A DNA stretch of 64,000 nt from positions 52,268-116,267 of the forward strand of contig CAYVCQ010000014.1 in the NCBI GenBank assembly GCA_964450405.1, given 5' to 3'. This document shows, piece after piece, positions 25,868-33,291 of the stretch. Source of the DNA: WRGT01 sp964450405 (GTDB lineage Bacteria > Spirochaetota > UBA4802 > UBA5550). Both the position numbers and the translations under genes were made by a program. The notes under the pieces are model-generated. The model saw nothing but the letters and a program-made list of their open reading frames with translations. It was not told where the DNA came from and ran no database searches. Position 1 is the first letter of the stretch; each line of letters begins with the position of its first letter.

Positions 25868-26638
25868 ATGAATTTGAAAAATGAGAATACCAAAGCCGTG
25901 GATATATCTTCGATAACAAAAGATTTTACGGTTAAAGTTTATGATCTCGATATTAACTTTTCATCCTCCATGCCTGTGATCTGTAACTTTTTGCAGGATG
26001 TGGGGATTACTCATGGTATGATGGTAACTGAAGATGCAGGGATTACCTCGCAGGATATGATTTTTGTTCTCACAAGACTTCATGTGAAGATGGATAGATA
26101 TCCTTCGTGGAAAGAAAAAATTTCGATCAGATCGTGGCTCTCTCCGATAAAAGACAAATATGTTATAAGAAATTTTGAGATTACCGGCGGAGATGGCGTA
26201 ATCATCGGTCGGGCCATAAATTCGGCTGTTGCGTTTAATATTAACAATAGAAAGGGCGGGGAGATCGCCGGTGATGTCGGGAGAGTGCAGACGCTTGTTG
26301 CTGATCCGGCCCTTCCTCATACTTTTGAGAAGCTCTCTCCGGTTACATCACCGGAATATGAGAATACTTTCAGCGTCCGTTACTTCGACTGCGACTTTTA
26401 CCATCATGTGAATAATGTAAAATATGTTCAGTGGTGCATTGAGTCACTTCCTGAGAAATTTATCCGGGAACATAAACTTTATGAGTTAGATATAAACTTC
26501 AGAGCAGAGGGGAATGTCGGAGATCAGCTGAGTGTAAAATCTGAGCCATGTTCAGAGCATGGAGTGTTTAACCACTCAATCTTCGACAGCAACAGTGAAA
26601 AAGAACTTGCCCGGATGAAAAGTGTCTGGAAAAAATGA
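25868..26638 (+). CDS. acyl-ACP thioesterase
   Basis: A 256-residue double-hotdog protein like the plant-type FatA/FatB and bacterial acyl-ACP thioesterases that release free fatty acids from ACP. The first hotdog has LQDVGITHGMMV and RLHVKMDRYPSWKEKISIRSWLSP; the second has the characteristic RYFDCDFYHHVNNVKYVQWC with the catalytic Asn-His region. It begins 17 bases after the oxidoreductase gene and is probably co-transcribed with it. Confidence 0.87.
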   Translation: MNLKNENTKAVDISSITKDFTVKVYDLDINFSSSMPVICNFLQDVGITHGMMVTEDAGITSQDMIFVLTRLHVKMDRYPSWKEKISIRSWLSPIKDKYVIRNFEITGGDGVIIGRAINSAVAFNINNRKGGEIAGDVGRVQTLVADPALPHTFEKLSPVTSPEYENTFSVRYFDCDFYHHVNNVKYVQWCIESLPEKFIREHKLYELDINFRAEGNVGDQLSVKSEPCSEHGVFNHSIFDSNSEKELARMKSVWKK

Positions 26639-26697
26639 CTTGAAAACAATATGCTATGATGTAAATGAGTATATAGTTTAAGTCGGAGGTTAATTTT

Positions 26698-26919
26698 GTG
26701 AATAAAATTTCATCAGAGATAACAAAAAAAATTAAGAATCTCCCGGAGCCATATCTGAAGGAAGTACTTGATTTTATTGATTTCATGGATCAGAAGAATA
26801 AAAAAAATGCTGATACAGAATATCTTCAAGGTATACCCGGGATGACAGAATCAATAAAGGAAGGGAGAAAAGAAAAAACTAAATCGTGTAAGACACTTAA
26901 TGATATCGGTTGGGAATAG
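26698..26919 (+). CDS. antitoxin, DUF2281-like
   Basis: A 73-residue protein whose N-terminal half (EITKKIKNLPEPYLKEVLDFIDFM) matches the DUF2281-type helix seen in antitoxins; the C-terminal half is charged, as expected of a toxin-neutralising tail. It starts at a GTG (26698) after a GGAGG site and ends three bases before the toxin gene. Role as antitoxin rests on the motif and pairing. Confidence 0.75.
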   Translation: MNKISSEITKKIKNLPEPYLKEVLDFIDFMDQKNKKNADTEYLQGIPGMTESIKEGRKEKTKSCKTLNDIGWE

Positions 26920-26922
26920 CAG

Positions 26923-27153
26923 ATGTATAGAATTGTTTTGACATCACAGGCGGTTAAAGATTCAAAAAAAATAGAAAAGAGCAGGCTTAAATCAAAAGTT
27001 CTCCAGCTGATTCAACTTCTTAAAAAAGATCCTTTTATTTTTCCGCCTGATTTTGAATTTTTACATGGGGATTTGAAAGGTCTTGTTTCCAGGAGAATTA
27101 ACAAACAGCATCGTCTTGTTTATGAAGTTCTGGAGGAAGAAAAAACTGTATAA
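26923..27153 (+). CDS. YoeB/Txe-type RelE-fold toxin, C-terminally truncated
   Basis: A 76-residue RelE-superfamily toxin of the YoeB/Txe type, an mRNA interferase acting in the ribosome. The core is clear (GDLKGLVSRRINKQHRLVYEV). Family members normally continue after EEEKTV with about ten residues ending in WTHYE, which carry the catalytic His and Tyr; here a TAA follows KTV and a second stop (TAG) comes two codons later, with only weak remnants of the tail. The protein is therefore probably inactive or impaired. It may persist because the antitoxin or autoregulation is still useful. Confidence 0.8.
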   Translation: MYRIVLTSQAVKDSKKIEKSRLKSKVLQLIQLLKKDPFIFPPDFEFLHGDLKGLVSRRINKQHRLVYEVLEEEKTV

Positions 27154-27179
27154 ATTTAGAAATTGAGCAGACTATAAAT

Positions 27180-27209
27180 AAAAAAGCGGTGCAAGTGCAC
27201 CGCTTTTTT
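27180..27209. terminator. bidirectional rho-independent terminator
   Basis: GCGGTGCA / TGCACCGC stem flanked by six A and six T, between the convergent toxin and SET-domain genes; it can work on both strands. Confidence 0.9.
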
Positions 27210-27238
27210 ATTTTAATGAAATGTTTTATGGTCTTCGA

Positions 27239-27733
27239 TCAGGTATCCGCGACAGCATATTGTATGTCAGAAATTCCCTGAATATGCTGTAAGCGGAAAA
27301 TTTTCCCCTTAATCAATTTTTTGCAGTTAGGTGCTCCGCACTGGCATTCAAAACCACGAAAGAGTTCATCTTCAGTAGTTTCGTAATCCATAGTGAGAAA
27401 ATCACCCGGTTTAATATCTTTAATGGCTGTGAAAGTCTGAGTAGACATATCACAGTGCATGTTCGGATCACAGCTGTGAAGAACCTTCCCCATAAAAAAC
27501 GGATCATGGAGATGATAACCTGGCTGCATCTGAAGTGTAAAAAGCGTAATTTCACTTAGAAGCACACCGGCAAATTTAAAAACTGTCTCGCCTGCTGTAA
27601 AGGATGCAAGTGAAACAATCCCTTCTCCGACATCATCTGTTTTGATGATTCGGAACATCTCCTTTGTCGGTTCGTTAGAGAACCGGGGGTAGAAGTCCGG
27701 ATAAAACCGGTCGGGAACGTGATCTTCGATCAT
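27239..27733 (-). CDS. SET-domain protein lysine methyltransferase-like
   Basis: A 164-residue stand-alone SET protein, the fold of SAM-dependent protein-lysine methyltransferases. Visible: GEGIVSLASFTAGETVF (first strands), HSCDPNMHC at 86-94 (counterpart of NHSCxPN that binds SAM), MDYETTEDE with Tyr117, and a post-SET zinc cluster, C130 and C132 in FECQCG with C137 and C88. The canonical Asn before His in NHSC is Leu here. Target protein is unknown. It follows the AdoMetDC-like gene by five bases with a strong AAGGAGG site, so the two are an operon. Confidence 0.85.
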   Translation of the reverse strand: MIEDHVPDRFYPDFYPRFSNEPTKEMFRIIKTDDVGEGIVSLASFTAGETVFKFAGVLLSEITLFTLQMQPGYHLHDPFFMGKVLHSCDPNMHCDMSTQTFTAIKDIKPGDFLTMDYETTEDELFRGFECQCGAPNCKKLIKGKIFRLQHIQGISDIQYAVADT

Positions 27734-27738
27734 CTGTT

Positions 27739-28149
27739 TTACCTCCTTAAAATTGTTGTCTCTTTGATCTCCTGCGGAGCAAAGAATTCTTTTATCATGT
27801 TTGTTACAGTTTCCTCTTCAAACCATTTACAGCTGAAAACATCAAGATACAGGTCACGCATCATATCATTTGTATGAATTGTAATAGCGCTTGTTACTAT
27901 AAGCTGTACTGCAGATATTCCTTCCTCTATGCCTTCGCCGAACCTGGCAATAACCAGATCCCCGTAGGGAACCATATCAATTCTTGGAACTATTTCTGTT
28001 ATAAACCGGGAAACTGTGTTAAGATCGAGCAGATTATCATTACAGGCAACGGCTGTCACCATGAGGTGTTTACCGTAGTACTTCCCGCCATTAATCTCTG
28101 TTCTTTTGTATGCGTCCCGGGCAACCAGGGCATCGGCTGTTTTAGTCAT
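27739..28149 (-). CDS. S-adenosylmethionine decarboxylase-like pyruvoyl enzyme
   Basis: A 136-residue homologue of small bacterial AdoMet decarboxylases (SpeH), which cleave themselves at a serine to create a pyruvoyl cofactor. Ser87 in VTSAITIHT fits the cleavage position; His92 (IHT) and Cys107 (LDVFSC) fit the processing and proton-donor residues. Unlike typical SpeH the glutamate and histidine around the serine (ESH) are Thr and Ala, and the WPE after IHT is NDM. The substrate may therefore differ; relatives with changed specificity (arginine or ornithine decarboxylation) have been reported. No spermidine synthase is adjacent. AGGAG precedes the ATG. Confidence 0.8.
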   Translation of the reverse strand: MTKTADALVARDAYKRTEINGGKYYGKHLMVTAVACNDNLLDLNTVSRFITEIVPRIDMVPYGDLVIARFGEGIEEGISAVQLIVTSAITIHTNDMMRDLYLDVFSCKWFEEETVTNMIKEFFAPQEIKETTILRR

Positions 28150-28467
28150 CTTCTTTTTACTCCTGAAATTTGATTAATATTATGTCGTATATTAACTATT
28201 CTACAAAATATAAGATTGTAAAAAAGTCAATTATTAACTTGTAAAACCATCTAAAAAAACACATTTATCCAATTCTGTTAAGGTCAAATATTTTAAAATA
28301 TTTAATCAGAACTGAGATAATTTTATATATGGATTCTGTCAAGATAGTTGTTACATTAAATATTTTTTTATTATTTATTAGTGTCTGAGGTTGTAGCAGC
28401 GTCTAAGGTATTCAATTTTATATGACCGGATAAATACATAATATATATTTATCCGGTCTTTATGTCT
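28150..28467 (-). terminator. AT-rich gap with hairpin at 28424-28458
   Basis: Perfect 13-base arms GACCGGATAAATA (28424-28436) and its complement (28446-28458), ten bases after the methyltransferase-like gene on the - strand; no T run on that side, so termination is uncertain. The remaining AT-rich sequence must hold the promoter of the AdoMetDC-like gene (a TTGACT lies on the - strand near 28232), but no well-spaced -10 was found. Confidence 0.45.
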
Positions 28468-30231
28468 TTAATCGGGTCTGTTTTTACTGTTTTCGGCGAT
28501 AATAAAGTCTGATACCCAGCCGGGAATCAGTGCCCAGGCCCGGTTTTTTTCATCTGTTTTACCGAGATCAAGTCCTGCTACGAGCCACACGCGGGATTTG
28601 TATTTTACAGAAGCTCCCTTTTTGCTGAGTCTGTCTCCAAAGCTTAGAATTCCGGGCATTTTCAGGGTGCTGTCTTCCATGATGGAATAGCCGGAGTTAT
28701 GCCCGTATGTGTCGGGCCAGACGCTGCTGTAATGCGAGGCAAGTCCCGGACCAAGTGCCATGAATTTAACAAACCGGGATACGCTTTTAAATTTCAGGCC
28801 GTGGCGTATTCGCAAAAGAATGGAGAAAACTTTTTTTAGCGGCATATCCTGCTCGTGAGGGAAGTGTACACCGTGAAGTGTCCGCATATATTCAGTGCCC
28901 CATTCCTTCGTGTCTTTTAAAAATGCTTTTTCTCTCCACATCGGGGAGGAGAAATCAACAGCATAAATCTTCCAGCACTGCTTCATCATTACATCAGCCA
29001 TTGAATGGGCAAAGCTGGTTCCTTTTGTATCATGGAGATTGTCCAGTGCGCCAACCGTGTACGATGTCATACCGATGCAGATGGAGTTTGCGGTGCTTAT
29101 CCCTTGAAATTTTTTGTTTATCAAGGCAATCTCGCCGCGAGATAACTTTCTGGTGACATCTCCCTTTATGAAGATGACTTTTTCATGTATCCCTGTGTAT
29201 TTTGGAGATCTGCTCATCTGGTTAAATCTGTTTTCTCCCGCTGAAAGCTGATCGCCAGCAATATCTATAACAATACATTTAACCTGATTCATCAGCAGAT
29301 TCCTGATCCCGCCTGACGGAAGAGTGTAAATTCTTTTTAAGAGGAGTTCTGAAAGGTTGCCGACGCCCCCTGCGTAATCGATTGCGAATATATTACGGTT
29401 TTTATTTTTTTTAATCAGCTTAATTATATCTTCCAGAATGGTCTCCACAATTGCACGTCTGCAGACCTGGTCCTGCGAAACGAATACCGCATTGTGTGAA
29501 ACTTCATCTTCAGGAATTGAAACTACCGGATAGAGTCCGAAAAAGCGGCCGCTGTTATCAACAAGGGCTTTTCCTATACCGCGGATTTTTTTACCCGGCA
29601 GTTTGTATTGCAGCAGTTCATCCATATTTGAAGCAACGTAGAGCGGAATCTGTCCGGTTACTCTTGCGTGGAATGCAGGATAGAGTTCTCTGAGAATCTG
29701 GTAGAGGTTAACTCCACCCGGCCAGATCTTACCAAAGCATATGTCGGCGATTTTCAGCTCGGCATTTGATCCAAGCACTGAAGAGAGTTTATTTTTTCTG
29801 AAGAGATTTTCAAAGTTTCTAAATAGATTAAGCAGCCTGGGTGTATCAATAAATATCTTCAGCTGTTTTTCAAAACCTGGAAGTGAAATGAATTCAGGAT
29901 GAGACGCAATACTTTTCAGGAATGGGGCACCAGCTATCATTTTTGCCTGGCCTGCAATATCTTTTGCAGAGATATCCTGATGAGATAATTTTTCAGAGAT
30001 ATAGCCGTCTGGTACCGGTGTTCCGTTTATCCGGGCAACACACTCCGGAGGGATGGCCGAGCTTTCGTAGGTTTTTTTCAGCATGCTGTGAGCCCGGAGG
30101 CTTTCGATGCATGCAGTATTGTGAAAAACTTCATCGGCATTTACAGTTTCTCTTTCAACTTTAAGCAGAGTCGCGTTTTTTGAGTTTAATATTTTTTTTA
30201 TTGAGGTATTTATAAGTTCATGATCCTGCAA
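28468..30231 (-). CDS. large protein with C-terminal class I methyltransferase-like domain
   Basis: I do not recognise this protein as a whole. From the TTG at 30231, which has GGGGG eight bases upstream, it is 587 residues; the frame is open to another TTG at 30300 without a ribosome site. About 280 residues of unknown, mostly helical sequence precede a Rossmann-type region: IFAIDYAGGVGNLSELL (glycine motif I), KCIVIDIAGDQL (acidic end of strand 2), VIFIKGDVTR (strand 3) and SICIGMTSY (strand 4). This order fits SAM-dependent methyltransferases. The last 130 residues are again unassigned. It lies upstream of the AdoMetDC-like and SET genes on the same strand, separated by a 318-base gap. Confidence 0.65.
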   Translation of the reverse strand: MQDHELINTSIKKILNSKNATLLKVERETVNADEVFHNTACIESLRAHSMLKKTYESSAIPPECVARINGTPVPDGYISEKLSHQDISAKDIAGQAKMIAGAPFLKSIASHPEFISLPGFEKQLKIFIDTPRLLNLFRNFENLFRKNKLSSVLGSNAELKIADICFGKIWPGGVNLYQILRELYPAFHARVTGQIPLYVASNMDELLQYKLPGKKIRGIGKALVDNSGRFFGLYPVVSIPEDEVSHNAVFVSQDQVCRRAIVETILEDIIKLIKKNKNRNIFAIDYAGGVGNLSELLLKRIYTLPSGGIRNLLMNQVKCIVIDIAGDQLSAGENRFNQMSRSPKYTGIHEKVIFIKGDVTRKLSRGEIALINKKFQGISTANSICIGMTSYTVGALDNLHDTKGTSFAHSMADVMMKQCWKIYAVDFSSPMWREKAFLKDTKEWGTEYMRTLHGVHFPHEQDMPLKKVFSILLRIRHGLKFKSVSRFVKFMALGPGLASHYSSVWPDTYGHNSGYSIMEDSTLKMPGILSFGDRLSKKGASVKYKSRVWLVAGLDLGKTDEKNRAWALIPGWVSDFIIAENSKNRPD

Positions 30232-30526
30232 GAGTTTATCCCCCTGTATTGTGCTAACATTTTCAGAACAAAATAAAAAACATATACTTTGCAGAGTCAA
30301 TTCAAATTTGAATGAATAATTAAGTATATTAAATTTGTTAAAAGGGTGATAGAGGTAACTGTTTTGTAAAGTTATTAGATTAATATCTGTGTTTTAGAAA
30401 AAGAGTTGAAATAAAAGTGAATAAAATCAAGATAAAAAGCCTAATAGGGTTATTCAAATTTTACACCTCAATCCTTATTTCAAAATTTGTCCAATATCTA
30501 TTAAAATTAATCAGGAGGAACTCTTT

Positions 30527-30979
30527 ATGAAAAGAAGAGCTATTATAATAGCCGTCCTTGTTGCGGCTATAGGTTTTATTTCAGGTTGTACAAGCATGTC
30601 GAACGATACCCGTATTATATCACCACAAGGTATACGTCTTGTGCCGATTGATTATACAGTTATAGGCGACACCGCTGCGGAGGATACACGTACTTATATA
30701 CTTGGTGTGGATTTTGCGCATATTTTTAGTGATGTACTTGCGGCAAATGTTGACGAAAACACTGGCAGAGGATTTCTCTCTACACTTCTTGCTTCAAAGG
30801 AAGACATGGCTAAGAGAGGTGCTCTTTACAAAGCTCTCGAAAAAATCCCGCAGGCAGACCGGCTTCTTGAGCCACGATGGACTGTTGAAGTCAAGGATAT
30901 GCTATTTTTCAAAACAGTAACAGTTAAATTAACAGCAAAGGCTATAACCTATACCAAGTCCAGCCCTGTGACCAAGTAA
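30527..30979 (+). CDS. hypothetical lipoprotein, paralogue A
   Basis: A 150-residue lipoprotein. The signal peptide ends in FISGC (lipobox, Cys21) and the mature protein begins TSMSNDTRIISPQGIRLVP. The rest (DYTVIGDTAAEDTRTYILG, EPRWTVEVKD) has no family I recognise. It is about two-thirds identical by eye to the protein at 31801-32250. It starts after AGGAGG and opens a + strand operon with a beta-barrel-like protein and its own paralogue. Confidence 0.78.
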   Translation: MKRRAIIIAVLVAAIGFISGCTSMSNDTRIISPQGIRLVPIDYTVIGDTAAEDTRTYILGVDFAHIFSDVLAANVDENTGRGFLSTLLASKEDMAKRGALYKALEKIPQADRLLEPRWTVEVKDMLFFKTVTVKLTAKAITYTKSSPVTK

Positions 30980-31022
30980 GCGTAATGTTATTACATTGCC
31001 GTAATATTGAAAAGGAGGTAAT

Positions 31023-31775
31023 ATGAGTAATAAAATTATGCTGATTTTCCTTGTAATGTTCTGCGTATGTACATTCACTGCGCAGAACCTCTTCGCGGAA
31101 GTGCATATTACGTTTGATGAAATGGGAGAAATTGAAACATACCACGATGACGGTGTGGGGGAATGGTATGCCAATATTATCGGGGGGCTCACATTTTCGG
31201 GTTCTGAAGATAATGATCTTTTTGCAGATGAAATAACACCTTATGTACGTATCGATATGATGAACGCTGTTTTTTCCCATTTAACGGTTGGACCTTCATT
31301 TTGTATTAGTAGTTATTATACAACAGAGGATACAGGCCACTCTGTCCAAAGACAATTTAGAACGACATCGGCCAGTAATCAATGGGCATTTCTTAACATA
31401 GAAGAACAGAATCTGTATGAGAATTATGAAGTACTGCTCTCTGCAAGATTATATCTTTTACCTGTTGAATATTCTGTGAATTTTTTCTTGCAGGCAAGTG
31501 GTGGTTTTTCATATGAAAATAAAAGAAGCAATTTGGGTTATGGCAAGCATCAATATGTACCAAGTAACTTTTCATACTGGTTAGATAATCCGTCAGGCGG
31601 TTTTTATGATTCAGTATTAGATAGCAGATCCGAATACAAAACTTCAACAAAGCTGCAGCCGGTAATTGATATTTCTGTAGGTTTTGAGTTTGGTAAGGCA
31701 ATTATTATAAATGCCGGAGTAAATGGCTGTAGTGAATATGGCGCCATATACGTCGCTGCAGGGATAAAATTTTAA
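31023..31775 (+). CDS. secreted outer-membrane barrel-like protein
   Basis: A 250-residue exported protein with signal peptide MSNKIMLIFLVMFCVCTFTA...LFA. The mature chain has amphipathic strands with regular aromatic residues (GEWYANIIGGLTFSG, YVRIDMMNAVFSHLTVG, YEVLLSARLYLLPVEYSVNFF) and ends in YVAAGIKF, with a terminal aromatic typical of outer-membrane barrels. Some eight to ten strands would fit. It is placed exactly between two paralogous lipoprotein genes with short gaps and strong ribosome sites (AAGGAGG), suggesting a joint envelope complex. Confidence 0.75.
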   Translation: MSNKIMLIFLVMFCVCTFTAQNLFAEVHITFDEMGEIETYHDDGVGEWYANIIGGLTFSGSEDNDLFADEITPYVRIDMMNAVFSHLTVGPSFCISSYYTTEDTGHSVQRQFRTTSASNQWAFLNIEEQNLYENYEVLLSARLYLLPVEYSVNFFLQASGGFSYENKRSNLGYGKHQYVPSNFSYWLDNPSGGFYDSVLDSRSEYKTSTKLQPVIDISVGFEFGKAIIINAGVNGCSEYGAIYVAAGIKF

Positions 31776-31800
31776 TTAAAGAAAACAAGGAGAAATATTT

Positions 31801-32250
31801 ATGAAGAAATCAGTTCTTATACTTGCCGCTTTTGCTTTCTTATCTTTTATGATTGGATGTACATCCATGTCAAAAGATACACGCATTATCGCAGCTCAGG
31901 GTTTACGTCTTGTCCCTATGGATTATGATGTGATTGGTGATACTGCAGCCGAGGAGACTCGAACTTATATTCTTGGTATTGACTTTGCTCATATCTTCAG
32001 CGATGAGATGGCTGCAAGTGTTGAAGAAGATACAAATATAGGATTTATATACACACTCATGGCTCCACCGGAAGATAAGGTAAAACGCGGAGCTATGTAT
32101 AAGGCACTTGAAAAAGTACCCCAGGCAGACCGTATACTTGAACCACGCTGGACTGTTGAAGTTAACGATATGCTTTTTGTAAAAAAAATCACGGTTAAGA
32201 TGACTGCAAAAGCTATCTCTTACAAAAAATCCGCTCCAGGCAGTCTTTAA
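31801..32250 (+). CDS. hypothetical lipoprotein, paralogue B
   Basis: A 149-residue lipoprotein with signal peptide ending FMIGC and mature start TSMSKDTRI, paralogous to 30527-30979. Shared blocks include GDTAAEETRTYILGIDFAHIF and LEPRWTVEVNDM, while the middle (GFIYTLMAPPEDKV) has diverged. The duplication with an outer-membrane protein gene between the copies suggests duplication of a lipoprotein inside an operon. Function unknown. It is followed by a good terminator. Confidence 0.78.
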   Translation: MKKSVLILAAFAFLSFMIGCTSMSKDTRIIAAQGLRLVPMDYDVIGDTAAEETRTYILGIDFAHIFSDEMAASVEEDTNIGFIYTLMAPPEDKVKRGAMYKALEKVPQADRILEPRWTVEVNDMLFVKKITVKMTAKAISYKKSAPGSL

Positions 32251-32263
32251 TCAGAATTTAATA

Positions 32264-32314
32264 AATATGATGCTGAGTTTTCTTATGGACAATTCAGCAT
32301 CATATTGTTTTATT
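32264..32314 (+). terminator. rho-independent terminator
   Basis: Arms AATATGATGCTGA (32264-32276) and TCAGCATCATATT (32294-32306), followed by GTTTTATT, just after lipoprotein B. Confidence 0.8.
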
Positions 32315-32318
32315 ATAA

Positions 32319-32384
32319 CAGTTAACAGATAGATATCTTTGGCACGTTTATTTCAATGGCAGAATTATTATATTCTGTTAACTG
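32319..32384. repeat. inverted repeat upstream of lipoprotein gene
   Basis: CAGTTAACAGA (32319-32329) and TCTGTTAACTG (32374-32384), 11-base perfect arms around 44 bases. The GTTAAC core is itself palindromic, so this could be a pair of operator sites for the gene at 32443, or a hairpin. Confidence 0.4.
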
Positions 32385-32442
32385 CTATAATTAAATTATA
32401 ATTTTTAAAAATGACTTCAATCAATCCCATATCTGGAAATAT

Positions 32443-33246
32443 ATGATTATGAAAAAAAAGATTCTTGTAATAATTTTTGCCCTGCTATGTGCTGTATCAT
32501 GTTCCTCTGTTAATAATTCGGTTAAAACAGGGTCACTTCCTGCAGATATGCAGACAGTATCAGTTGCAGATCCGGTTTTTATGTTTTCGGTGCTCAGCCT
32601 GAAAGAAAAAAATGAAATTTTTTCTAAGAATCTATTATGCGGTGCTATTCAGTTTTCAGGCGGGTTCGTGGAGAAGCCGGAAAATGGTATGCTCCGTCAA
32701 TCTCTTAAACGCGATTTTTCCGGTGAGGAAGATTTTACAAGAGAGGCAAAAAAGTTTCTTTCAGAGGCAGTTGTGACAGCTCTCAGGAAGAAAGGTTTTT
32801 CTGTAATCCCGGTTGCCGGAGATATGAGCAGTATTATAAAGGTTGAACGTGATATGGATCTTTCAATAAGTGAGGATGACGGCAGGGATAACATCTCACT
32901 TCCACGTTATATAAGCCGCGGTATAGATATAAAGAAAGAATCAATCCCTGAAAAAATATCTTCTTCGTCCAGATATCTTATTATCCCTGTAATAGAAAAC
33001 TACTACGGCCACAGCGGCGGTTTTTTTAATGGTCAGGCGTACGGGTGCGGTGCCGGAGCGCGGATTACCGTGTTTATTCTTTGCATCGATACTTCAACCG
33101 GTGCGGTTGTTATGACCTACAGTGATTACGCAAAAAAAATATATGAATATAAATTCAGAATTAATAATTTCGAAATGCTTCAGGAACTGAAATTGCTGGA
33201 AGCTGAAGTATCCGCAATGATCAGAAAGAAAGCATTTGTGAAATAA
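32443..33246 (+). CDS. hypothetical lipoprotein
   Basis: A 267-residue lipoprotein. Signal MIMKKKILVIIFALLCAVSC with lipobox AVSC. The mature part contains ARKFLSEAV-like helix (EAKKFLSEAVVTALRKKGFSV), a strand IPVIENYYGHSG with a Gly-rich loop, and RITVFILCIDTSTGAVVMTY, which recalls the alpha/beta fold of lipoproteins that combine a 'sum of outer proteins' pattern, but no family can be named. A second ATG at 32449 is possible. It is a single-gene unit convergent with the export operon. Confidence 0.7.
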   Translation: MIMKKKILVIIFALLCAVSCSSVNNSVKTGSLPADMQTVSVADPVFMFSVLSLKEKNEIFSKNLLCGAIQFSGGFVEKPENGMLRQSLKRDFSGEEDFTREAKKFLSEAVVTALRKKGFSVIPVAGDMSSIIKVERDMDLSISEDDGRDNISLPRYISRGIDIKKESIPEKISSSSRYLIIPVIENYYGHSGGFFNGQAYGCGAGARITVFILCIDTSTGAVVMTYSDYAKKIYEYKFRINNFEMLQELKLLEAEVSAMIRKKAFVK

Positions 33247-33291
33247 ATAGGAAACCGGGATGAGCAGGAACGACTAAATATATAATAGAAC

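Noticed and set aside
28468..30300. Start of the methyltransferase-like gene at TTG 30300
   Set aside because: No ribosome site there; TTG at 30231 has GGGGG at suitable spacing. The choice remains open.
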